Part shown: positions 1 through 7,217 of the stretch, in pieces | Layout of the letters: every line of letters starts with the position of its first letter | How positions within the stretch are numbered: the first letter of the stretch is position 1 | From: Falsiroseomonas sp041690465 | GTDB lineage: Bacteria; Pseudomonadota; Alphaproteobacteria; Acetobacterales; Acetobacteraceae | DNA: 64,000 nt | Assembly (NCBI RefSeq): GCF_041690465.1 | Contig: NZ_JAWLHG010000024.1 | Coordinates: 1 to 64,000 of the forward strand | Direction of reading: 5' to 3' | Made by a program: the position numbers and the translations under genes | Notes under the pieces: generated by a model | The model's database searches: none | What the model was told of the DNA's origin: nothing | What the model saw: the letters and a program-made list of their open reading frames with translations, nothing else

Positions 1-90
1 AACGCCATCGGCAACCTCCTTGACCGCTTCAGCCCCGAAGAATGCACCGACTACCTGCGACACTGCGGCTATGCACAGTCAGGCCAATAA
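1..90 (+). CDS. IS630-family transposase, C-terminal fragment
   Basis: The first 29 codons of the window are the end of a reading frame that begins upstream and stops at a TAA. The visible residues contain FSPEECTDYLRHCGYAQ, which resembles the conserved C-terminus of IS630-family transposases (typically a phenylalanine or tyrosine, SPEEC and a final GY). The DDE catalytic domain lies outside the window, so integrity cannot be judged. The next gene begins only 17 bases after the stop, so the element's right end must lie in that gap or inside the transposase end. Family assignment is by motif recognition only. Confidence 0.7.
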   Translation, partial: NAIGNLLDRFSPEECTDYLRHCGYAQSGQ

Positions 91-91
91 T

Positions 92-101
92 GGTCTAGAC
101 C
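92..101. other. Palindrome with CTAG, possible IS630 boundary
   Basis: GGTCTAGACC is a perfect 10-base palindrome directly after the transposase stop, with CTAG at its centre. Elements of the IS630/Tc1 group insert at TA, often within CTAG, so this is a plausible junction between the element and host DNA. The left end is outside the window, so terminal repeats cannot be compared. Confidence 0.35.
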
Positions 102-107
102 CCCCGC

Positions 108-1862
108 ATGGCCCGCCCCGCCTTCGACGCCGCCTCCCTGCCGCTGGTCCGCCGGCTGTGGCGCGAGCATCTCCGCCAGCAGCCGCGCCTGCTGGCGCTG
201 ACCATCGCCTGCACCCTGGCGCTGGCCGGCATCACCGCGCTCTATCCCCTGATCATCCAGCAGGCCTTCAACCGCTTCGCCGCCGGCGACCCCTCCGTGG
301 TCTGGCTGCTGCCGCCGGTGATCATCGCCGTCACCTCGGCCCGCGCGGTGGCGCTGTTCGGCCAATTCATGGCCACCCAATCCATCGTGCTGCGGGTGAT
401 CGAGGGGTTGCAGCGCCGGCTCTTCGCCGCGCTGACGCGCGCCGACCTGGCGCAGATCGCCCGCGACGCGCCGGCCCGCCACGCCGCGCGCTTCACCACC
501 GATGCCGGCCTGATCCGCGAGGCGCTGACCAAGGCGATGGGCGGCTTCGCCGATGTGCTGATGATCATCGGCCTGGTCGGCTCGATGCTCTGGATGGACT
601 GGCAGATGGCGCTGCTGGCGGCGCTGCTCTACCCCATCGCCTCCTGGCCGATCGTGCGCATCGGCAAGCGCATCCGCCGCGCCTCGGCCGGCATGCAGGA
701 TCGCGTCGGCGAGACCGCGGCGCTGCTCACCGAAAGCCTCGGCGCCGCCCGCGTGGTCCGCGCCTACCGGCTGGAGGAAGCCGAGCAGCAGCGCGCGGAG
801 GCCGCCTTCGCCCGCCTGCGGGAGAGCACCTTCGCCATCCAGCGCACCCGCGCCCGCGTGGACCCCGTTCTGGAGGCGCTGGGCGGCCTCGCCGTGGCCG
901 GCGTGCTGGCGCTGGTCGGCTGGCGGGTCTCCTCGGGCCTCGGCACCATCGGCGACTTCACCGGCTTCGTCGCCGCGCTGCTGATCGCGGCACGGCCGGT
1001 GCGCTCGCTCGGCAACCTCAACGCCGCCTTGCAGGAAGGACTGGCCGGCCTCTCCCGCGTCTTCGCCACCGTGGACGACAAGCCCCGCATCGCGGACCGC
1101 GCCGATGCCCGCCCGCTGCCCGAAGGACGCGGCCGCGTGGTGTTCGAGGATGTCGGCTTCACCTACGAGGGCGTGCCGGATGCGGCGCTGAGCGGCCTCT
1201 CCTTCACCGCCGAGCCGGGGCGCACGGTGGCGCTGGTCGGACCATCCGGCGCGGGCAAGTCCACCGCGCTGGCGCTGGTGCCGCGGCTCTATGACGTGAC
1301 GGCGGGACGCATCACGCTCGATGGCGCCGAGCTGCGCAGCGTGACGCTCGCCTCGCTGCGCGATGCCATCGCCTATGTCGGGCAGGATGCGGTGCTGTTC
1401 GACGACACCGCACTCGCCAACATCGCCTGCGGCCGCCCGGGTGCGACGCGCGCCGAGGTGGAGGCTGCCGCGCGCGCCGCCGCCGCGCACGACTTCATCG
1501 CCGCGCTGGCGCAGGGCTACGACACCCCGCTCGGCCCTTCGGGATCGCGTCTTTCGGGCGGGCAGCGCCAGCGCGTGGCGCTGGCCCGCGCGCTGCTGCG
1601 CGACCCCCGCGTGCTGCTGCTGGACGAGGCGACCAGCGCGCTGGATGCGGAGAACGAGGCGCTGGTGCAGCAGGCCATCGCCCGCCTGCGCGCCGGCCGC
1701 ACCACGCTGGTGATCGCGCACCGCCTCTCCACCGTGCGCGACGCCGACCTGATCGTGGCAATGGAGAACGGCCGCGCGGTGGAACAGGGCACGCATGCCG
1801 AGCTGATGGCGCGCGACGGGCTCTATGCGCGGCTGGTGAAGACGCAGGCCTTCGTGGCGTGA
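108..1862 (+). CDS. ABC exporter, fused permease/ATPase (MsbA-like)
   Basis: A 584-residue half-transporter of the type I exporter group, expected to work as a homodimer moving a lipid or drug across the inner membrane. Hydrophobic membrane segments fill about residues 20-300 and the nucleotide-binding domain about 335-575. Walker A (GPSGAGKST) is near residue 378, the signature LSGGQRQRVALARALL near 481, Walker B LLLDEATSALD near 502 and the H-loop IAHRLST near 536. No good Shine-Dalgarno precedes the ATG, and a transposase ends 17 bases upstream, so the native promoter may have been displaced. The stop overlaps the start of the next gene (GTGA), so the two are probably co-translated. The substrate is unknown. 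Confidence 0.9.
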   Translation: MARPAFDAASLPLVRRLWREHLRQQPRLLALTIACTLALAGITALYPLIIQQAFNRFAAGDPSVVWLLPPVIIAVTSARAVALFGQFMATQSIVLRVIEGLQRRLFAALTRADLAQIARDAPARHAARFTTDAGLIREALTKAMGGFADVLMIIGLVGSMLWMDWQMALLAALLYPIASWPIVRIGKRIRRASAGMQDRVGETAALLTESLGAARVVRAYRLEEAEQQRAEAAFARLRESTFAIQRTRARVDPVLEALGGLAVAGVLALVGWRVSSGLGTIGDFTGFVAALLIAARPVRSLGNLNAALQEGLAGLSRVFATVDDKPRIADRADARPLPEGRGRVVFEDVGFTYEGVPDAALSGLSFTAEPGRTVALVGPSGAGKSTALALVPRLYDVTAGRITLDGAELRSVTLASLRDAIAYVGQDAVLFDDTALANIACGRPGATRAEVEAAARAAAAHDFIAALAQGYDTPLGPSGSRLSGGQRQRVALARALLRDPRVLLLDEATSALDAENEALVQQAIARLRAGRTTLVIAHRLSTVRDADLIVAMENGRAVEQGTHAELMARDGLYARLVKTQAFVA

Positions 1863-2515
1863 GCCTGCCCGACCCCGACCTGCTGCACCCCATCCCCGGC
1901 GCGCCGCGCGTGGTGCAGTTGCGGCCGCTGATCGCGGCGCAGTCGGCAACCGGCAACGTCGCCGCCGGCCGCTTCAGCTACTATGACGACCCCGAGCACG
2001 CGACGGAGTTCCTGGCGCGCAACGTGCTCTACAATTTCGGCTTCTCCGGCGCGCGGCTGGAGATCGGCAGCTTCTGCGCCATCGCCTCCGGCGCGCGCTT
2101 CGTGATGCCGGATGCGATGCATGCCACGGAAGGCGTCTCGACCTTTCCCTTCGGCATCTTCCCCGGCGCCTTCGCCGAGGCGCTGGACATCGGCGCGTAT
2201 CCCTTCCCGACGCCGCGCGACACGGTGGTCGGCCACGATGTCTGGATCGGGACGGAGGCGCTGGTGCTGCCGGGCGTACGGATCGGCCATGGCGCCGTGG
2301 TTGCCGCGCGCGCGGTGGTGACGAAGGACGTGCCGGACTACGCCGTCGTCGCGGGCAATCCTGCGCGCGTGGTGCGCCGCCGCTTCACCGAGGAGGAGGC
2401 GGCGCGGCTGGTGACGATCGCCTGGTGGGACTGGCCGCTCGAGCGGATCGCGCACGCCATCCCCGCGCTGGTGAAGGGCGGGGTGGCGGCGCTGGAGGCC
2501 ATGGCGGCGGCGTGA
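1859..2515 (+). CDS. CatB-related O-acetyltransferase (left-handed beta helix)
   Basis: A 218-residue acetyl-CoA-dependent O-acetyltransferase of the xenobiotic/streptogramin acetyltransferase type. Imperfect hexapeptide repeats (IGSFCAIASGARF, GHDVWIGTEALVLPG, VRIGHGAVVAARAVV, VVAGNPARVV) build the left-handed parallel beta helix characteristic of the family. The GTG start overlaps the exporter's TGA, so translation is coupled. Family members acetylate chloramphenicol, virginiamycin or sugar hydroxyls; the sequence does not say which applies. The pairing with an exporter could reflect modification and export of one compound, but that is inference. Confidence 0.8.
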   Translation: MSLPDPDLLHPIPGAPRVVQLRPLIAAQSATGNVAAGRFSYYDDPEHATEFLARNVLYNFGFSGARLEIGSFCAIASGARFVMPDAMHATEGVSTFPFGIFPGAFAEALDIGAYPFPTPRDTVVGHDVWIGTEALVLPGVRIGHGAVVAARAVVTKDVPDYAVVAGNPARVVRRRFTEEEAARLVTIAWWDWPLERIAHAIPALVKGGVAALEAMAAA

Positions 2516-2528
2516 GCCGGCAGGCCGG

Positions 2529-2798
2529 TCAGAACGGGACGTCGCGCTGCAGGTGTAGCCAGTCCAGACGCTCCCGCGGCGACAGGCGGGGCCCCTGGTC
2601 CGGCGCGAAGCCGAGATCCGCCCGCATGTGGTCGTCCAACCAGGCGAGATCCCGGTCGGCGCGCAGGCGCCGCGCTCGGTCGCGGGCGGCGCGCCAGCGC
2701 GCGACGAGGCCGGCGCCGGCTGCGGGCGCCGCGGCGGGCTGCCGGGGCTCGACCGCGATGGAGAATTCGAGGCTGAACGCATGGGCCGACACGCGCAT
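2529..2798 (-). CDS. DUF1127-like small protein
   Basis: An 89-residue protein whose C-terminal half (ARWRAARDRARRLRADRD, then WLDDHMRADLGFAPDQG) resembles the short DUF1127/YjiS motif of alphaproteobacteria, where a basic amphipathic helix precedes a LxDIGL-like turn. The start is the ATG with GGGAG eight bases upstream; open frame further upstream lacks a ribosome site. Small DUF1127 proteins have been linked to RNA turnover and phosphate or carbon responses in alphaproteobacteria, but function here is unassigned. The gene ends 14 bases from the convergent acetyltransferase gene. Confidence 0.55.
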   Translation of the reverse strand: MRVSAHAFSLEFSIAVEPRQPAAAPAAGAGLVARWRAARDRARRLRADRDLAWLDDHMRADLGFAPDQGPRLSPRERLDWLHLQRDVPF

Positions 2799-2917
2799 CT
2801 GAAATCTCCCTTGAGAGCGCCGGCGAATCTGATTCTTGGCCGGCGACAGGCAGAAGGTTAGGCTTCGCTCCGGCCGAGCCGTCAGGCGGCTTCGGCCGAA
2901 ACCGGGGCTTCCGTGCC

Positions 2918-4056
2918 ATGCGCCACGCCTTGGATCCCGAGCCGCGACCACTGCCCGAGCCGCCACCGCTGAAGGTGGCGATCCTCGTGCTGCCGGACGC
3001 AACGGCGGCTCTTGCGACGTCCGGCATGGTCGAGGTGCTCTCCAGCGTCGGGCGCGGGCGCTACGAGAAGCTGGTCGGCGCCCCCGCCCCCGGCGGCCCG
3101 CTGGTGGAGGTCAGCCTGGTCTCGCCGGAGGGCGGCGCGGTGCGGATGGCCTCGGGCCTCGTGCTGAGCCCCACGCTGCCGATCCTCGCCGTCTCGCCGC
3201 CCGCCGCATCCTTCCCTGACGTGATCTGCATCGGCTCGCTCAGCGTGGCGCCCGACCGGCCCCTCGGCGCGCCGGAGGCGGTGAACCGCTGGCTTCGCGC
3301 ATCGCTGGATGCAGGGGCGGTGCTCGCCTCGGTCTGCTCGGGGGCGATGGTGCTGGCGGAGGCCGGACTGCTCGACGGCGGCGAGGCGACCACGCATTGG
3401 GGCTACTGCGCCGGGCTGCGCCAGCGTCACCCGAGGGTCCGCGTGCATGCCGAGCGCTGCTGGTCGCGGCCGGCCCCGGCGGGCGCGTGATCACCACCGG
3501 CGGGTCGGCCTCCTGGCACGACCTGATGCTGTACCTGCTGGACCGCTTCCTCGGCGCGGAGCGCGCACGGCAGGCGGCGAAGCTGTTCCTGCTGGAATGG
3601 CATCGCGCCGGCCAGCTGCCCTTCGCCGCCCTCGCCGCCACCGCCCAGCACGCCGACCGCGCGGTGCGCGAGGCGCAGGAATGGCTCGCGGCCAACTACC
3701 ACGCGCCACACCCGGTGGTCGGCGCGGCAACGCGCACGGGCCTGCCCGAGCGCAGCTTCAAGCGCCGCTTCCGCGCCGCGACCGGCCTCTCGCCGCTCGA
3801 TTACGTCCATGCGCTGCGGGTGGAGGAGGCGAAGCAGGTGCTCGAGACCACCGACATGGCGGTGGATGCGGTGGCGGCCGAGGTGGGTTACGAGGATCCG
3901 GCCTTCTTCCGCCAGCTGTTCCGGCGCCATGTCGGCCTGGCGCCCGCTGCCTATCGCCGCGCCTTCGCCCGGCCGGCGCCCACCTTGCGGAGCGGCGAAA
4001 CGCCGGTCCTGCCGAGCGGCGAAACGCCCATGCCGCGAAGCCGCGAAACGGCGTGA
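2918..4056 (+). pseudogene. GlxA/AraC-type transcription regulator, frameshifted
   Basis: Two overlapping frames together encode one GlxA-family regulator. The first (from 2918) carries the DJ-1/PfpI-like amidotransferase-type domain (KVAILVLPDATAALATSGM, with VCSGAMVLAEAGLLDG) and should continue into LVAAGPGGRVITTGG. That continuation is read in another frame from about 3460. It ends with an AraC HTH domain (RSFKRRFRAATGLSPLDYV; FFRQLFRRHVGLAPAAYRR). A single-base deletion at about 3458-3459 explains the break; the unshifted frame stops at 3490 without any HTH. This is either a true inactivating mutation or a sequencing error. The C-terminus carries short tandem repeats. Confidence 0.8.
3991..4052 (+). 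repeat. 24-base tandem repeat, three copies
   Basis: AGCGGCGAAACGCC occurs at 3991 and 4015, and a degenerate copy AGCCGCGAAACGGC at 4039, giving an exact 24-base period. In the regulator's frame it encodes an eight-residue repeat (SGETPV/LP, SGETPM/PR, SRETA) appended after the AraC HTH domain. It is in frame, so it changes the tail without breaking it. Confidence 0.7.
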
Positions 4057-4166
4057 CGCGTCCGCCGCCCGGCCGATCGACAATGGGCAGTTTCTTGCGC
4101 GGATGTCATCTCTCCCGGCCGTTATTGTATGCAGTATTCCTTTCGGAAAACGGGAGGATGCCCCCC

Positions 4167-5789
4167 ATGCGTCGGCTCTTGGTCGCCTCGTTCGCCTCTC
4201 TCGGCATGGTCCTGGCGCCGACAGGCGGTCCGTCCGCGCAAGGCATCAGCGGCGAGATCGGACTCCGGCTGCTGGTGCAGCCCTGGGATCCCGCCACGGA
4301 TGACGAGACGGTCCGGCGCGTGGAGCAGCCGCGGGTCATCTCGGACGGGATCGCCGCGGCCTGGTTCGCTGCCAAGCCCGGCCTGGCCGAGGACCTCAAG
4401 GCAAGGCTCTCCACGCCCGACATCGCGCCGGGGATCACGCTCCGCGACATCGACCTGGTGCTGCCCGATCCCTGGGTGACCATGCAGCGCGTCTCCGGCG
4501 GCGGCGCGCAGCCGCTGCTGATGCGCCTCGAGATGCGCGTCACGGGCGCGGAGCTCACGGCGACCAGCACGCAGCCGACCTTCCTCGGCGGCTTCGCCGA
4601 TCCGCGCTGCCGCGCGCGCCTCGACCTCACCTTCCTGGTCGGGCTCACCATCGGCCAAAGCGGGGCGACGCTGCTGCAGGCCGCCCCGCTGCCCGGCGAG
4701 CCGGCGGCGCGGCTCGATGGCTTCGCCTGGGCCGGGGAGAACGCCGTCTGCTCCGCCTTCCGCGCGGCGGTCGGCGTGCTCGGCTTCGAGGGGCGCGTGC
4801 GGGACATGGTGAGCCGGCAGGTGAGCGGCAGCGGCGCCACCCAGCAACTCATCGCGACGCTGCAGGGGGCGCTCGGCGCGGCGAACGCGCAGCTCGCCGC
4901 GCAGGTGCCGGCGCGCCTCTCGCGCCGCCAGGCCTGGGCGGTGGGGCCACAGGGCGCGCAGATCCTGGCGCTGCACTTCGCGCCCGAAGCCCCGATGCCG
5001 GACCCGAGCCCGCGCGCGACCATCACCGGCCGGCTGCGGGTGATGCCGGCACGCGGCGTGGTGCGCGAAGGCGACCCGGCGCTGGACTGTGCGCGGCTGC
5101 CGCTCTCGGCCGAGCGCAAGGCCGGGCCGAGCCCGGTGATCAACCCGAATGGCGAACTCGGCGCACCACCGATGGAGCCGCTGCAGCTCACCACCAGCTG
5201 CAGCACCGGGCCGGACGGCACGGTGCAGCACCGGATCCACGGCCTGTCCTCCGCCTTCCCGAACGTGCTGTGGGCGACGGGCCTCTCGCATGCCTGCGTG
5301 CAGGGGCAGCGCTGGAAGTCCGGCCTGGTGCTGACCCTGCCGGGCCGCGGCAGCCAGCACATCCTGCCCGGCGAGCTTCCGCAGCCCATCGACATCGACG
5401 TCACGCCGATGAGCGCACCCTGCAACATCGTCCACATGGAGGAACGCGACCCGCGCGACCTGCCGCCCATCGACCAGGGCCTGGCCTGGCGCACCTTCGA
5501 GGAGCTCACGGCCGGCCGCATGACCATCGCGCCGCCGGTGGTGGATGCGATCAGCCGCTTCGGAGCCGCGCGGCTGCGGCCCGATCTGGCCACGGGCGGG
5601 CCGGGCTTCGACCGCTTCGGCGTGGAGCGCGGCGGCGAGGTCTCGCTCAACCCGCAGCCGCTGCCGCCGGGGCCGGACCGCGCGGCGGTGATCGAGGAGA
5701 TGCTGCAGCTTCAGCAGCAGCAATTCCGGCTGCGGGACCGGCAGATGCAGCTGGAGCGGGAGATGATGCGCTTCGGCCCGGGCCGCTAG
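4167..5789 (+). CDS. Secreted protein of unknown function (540 aa)
   Basis: The protein begins with a signal peptide (MRRLLVASFASLGMVLAPTGGPSAQG) and has no later membrane segment, so it is probably periplasmic or exported. The ATG at 4167 is preferred because GGAGG lies nine bases upstream; an in-frame ATG at 4158 is too close to that site. Late in the protein is SLNPQPLPPGPDR, followed by a glutamine-rich, probably coiled-coil tail (QLQQQQFRLRDRQMQLERE). Several cysteines suggest disulfides. No family is recognised. It stands alone between the broken GlxA regulator and a convergent phosphatase gene, with a strong hairpin after it. Confidence 0.8.
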   Translation: MRRLLVASFASLGMVLAPTGGPSAQGISGEIGLRLLVQPWDPATDDETVRRVEQPRVISDGIAAAWFAAKPGLAEDLKARLSTPDIAPGITLRDIDLVLPDPWVTMQRVSGGGAQPLLMRLEMRVTGAELTATSTQPTFLGGFADPRCRARLDLTFLVGLTIGQSGATLLQAAPLPGEPAARLDGFAWAGENAVCSAFRAAVGVLGFEGRVRDMVSRQVSGSGATQQLIATLQGALGAANAQLAAQVPARLSRRQAWAVGPQGAQILALHFAPEAPMPDPSPRATITGRLRVMPARGVVREGDPALDCARLPLSAERKAGPSPVINPNGELGAPPMEPLQLTTSCSTGPDGTVQHRIHGLSSAFPNVLWATGLSHACVQGQRWKSGLVLTLPGRGSQHILPGELPQPIDIDVTPMSAPCNIVHMEERDPRDLPPIDQGLAWRTFEELTAGRMTIAPPVVDAISRFGAARLRPDLATGGPGFDRFGVERGGEVSLNPQPLPPGPDRAAVIEEMLQLQQQQFRLRDRQMQLEREMMRFGPGR

Positions 5790-5865
5790 CCCGCGACCCT
5801 GCATGTGCGCGCCGAAGCTGGGCGCGCCGGGGCGTGGACCGCCGGCTCCGGGACAGCTTGACCGA

Positions 5866-5893
5866 GGTGGCCCTGGGCACACCCAGGGCCACC
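5866..5893. terminator. Perfect 12-bp hairpin between convergent genes
   Basis: GGTGGCCCTGGG and its exact complement flank a four-base loop (CACA). It lies between the ends of the secreted-protein gene and the convergent phosphatase gene. There is no T-run, but the position and stability suit a bidirectional terminator. Confidence 0.65.
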
Positions 5894-5912
5894 CCGGGTC
5901 GAAGTCGCAGGG

Positions 5913-6578
5913 CTACTCCCGCCTGAGCACCCCATCCACCAGCCGGTCCGCCCAGGCCTTGCTGCGGAAGCGCGCGCGGAGTTCGTCCTCGTCGTAATCC
6001 TCGCGCAGCCAGTCGAGGAAGGGCTTCGCGCCTCGCGCCGCCTGGAAGGCGGCGTAGTCGCGGAAGAAGCTGTCCAGGATGCCGGTGCGGCTCGCCGCCA
6101 CATGGCCGAAGCGCCAATGCAGCTGGTCCAGCGCCGCCGCCACCGGCCGCCCTTGCAGCAGCAGCCAGATGCCGGCGATCAGCCCGGTGCGGTCGGCGCC
6201 GGACTTGCAGTGGATCAGCACCGGCTCAGGCAGCTCCGCGAACAGGCCCGCCAGCCGCAGGATGCGCTCCTTGTGCGGGGCGCCGCGGCTCTCGAAGGGC
6301 GCGTCGGCATGGATCAGGCCGAGCTCGCCCGCCCGTGCGCGGCCCAGCGCATCCGATCCGCAATCCTGCCGGTGGCCCCGCAGGTTGATCACGCTGCGCA
6401 GGCCATGGCGGCGCTGCGCCTGCGCCAGCTGCCAGGGCAGCGGGTGATTGGAGCGATAGAGCCGCCCGGCCTCCACCACGCCCCAGTTGCGCCAGGGCAG
6501 GCGCAGCACGGCATGGTCCACCAGCAGGCTGTTCAGCCAGGCGGCGCGGCGGCCGGCTTGCGTCGAGAGATCGGGCAC
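5913..6578 (-). CDS. Cys-based protein phosphatase (DSP/tyrosine phosphatase-like)
   Basis: The phosphatase signature HCKSGADRTG is visible: with a GTG start at 6578 the nucleophile is about Cys124 and the arginine about Arg130, with HADAPF near 90-95 as candidate general-acid loop. The overall pattern (RLYRSNHP at the start, SVINLRG, then HCX5R) resembles small dual-specificity or inositol-phosphatase-like bacterial enzymes. The start is uncertain because neither this GTG nor upstream codons have a clear ribosome site, and the open frame continues upstream. Substrate unknown; it could act on phosphotyrosine, phosphoinositide or a cell-envelope phosphate. Confidence 0.75.
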   Translation of the reverse strand: MPDLSTQAGRRAAWLNSLLVDHAVLRLPWRNWGVVEAGRLYRSNHPLPWQLAQAQRRHGLRSVINLRGHRQDCGSDALGRARAGELGLIHADAPFESRGAPHKERILRLAGLFAELPEPVLIHCKSGADRTGLIAGIWLLLQGRPVAAALDQLHWRFGHVAASRTGILDSFFRDYAAFQAARGAKPFLDWLREDYDEDELRARFRSKAWADRLVDGVLRRE

Positions 6579-6678
6579 GGCGCCGATATGGCCGGCCGGT
6601 GCGCGGAAGGCCAGAGAGCCTGGTGAACGCGCCCGGCTGCCTCGCGTTGGAACCCCACGACCAGCAAGGGACCGCACC

Positions 6679-6885
6679 ATGTCGAACAAGGCCAAGCTTC
6701 CCCCCGTGCCACCGGAGCAGGTGAGCCCCGCCGGCACCGGCAGTTCCACCCCCGGCAAGGGCGACCTGCCCGCCAACGAGGCGGAACAGAACATCGAATC
6801 CAAGAACCGCGAACTGGAGCAGCAGGGCCGCCAGGGCAACACCTGGCAGAACACGCACAACCAGGGCTACCAGCAGGATCGCTGA
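6679..6885 (+). CDS. Small hydrophilic protein, unknown (68 aa)
   Basis: A short, probably disordered protein rich in Asn, Gln, Glu and Pro with no cysteine and no hydrophobic segment (for example NEAEQNIESKNRELEQQGR). AAGGGA lies upstream of the ATG at a usable distance. It is followed two bases later by another hydrophilic gene, so the two form a pair. No family recognised. Confidence 0.65.
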   Translation: MSNKAKLPPVPPEQVSPAGTGSSTPGKGDLPANEAEQNIESKNRELEQQGRQGNTWQNTHNQGYQQDR

Positions 6886-6887
6886 CC

Positions 6888-7202
6888 ATGCCCGAGAAGC
6901 ACCCGAACACGAAGCGCTGGGGCGGCCCCGGCGCCAGCCACGAGGACGCGTCCAAGCCGATGCCGGAGCCGCCGCCCGCGCATCCGCCTGGTGCGGCCAG
7001 CACCAACCCGCGGGTCAGCAAGGTCTCGGGCGGCGGCGGCGAGCGCGACGAGAAGCACAGCGCGGTGGACACCATCCGCCACTCGAAGTCGAACGCGACC
7101 GACGGCGACACGCCGAGCGGCCGGAGCCGCGAGTATCGCGACAACCGCTCCCGCAACGACCGCGAGGCGGACCGGGCGGAAGCGGAGAAGAAGGGCGAGT
7201 GA
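6888..7202 (+). CDS. Small hydrophilic protein, unknown (104 aa)
   Basis: Charged, Pro/Gly-rich and probably disordered; the tail is dense in Arg, Asp, Glu and Lys (NRSRNDREADRAEAEKKGE). It starts two bases after the stop of the 68-residue gene and is presumably co-transcribed with it. It has no signal peptide, membrane segment or recognised domain. Composition resembles stress-associated hydrophilic proteins, but that is only an analogy. Confidence 0.6.
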   Translation: MPEKHPNTKRWGGPGASHEDASKPMPEPPPAHPPGAASTNPRVSKVSGGGGERDEKHSAVDTIRHSKSNATDGDTPSGRSREYRDNRSRNDREADRAEAEKKGE

Positions 7203-7217
7203 TCCGCCCGGCGCGTC

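Noticed and set aside
4104..4113. TGTCATCTCT shared with 17349-17358, both upstream of exported proteins
   Set aside because: A ten-base match at different distances from the starts is too weak to support a common regulator site.
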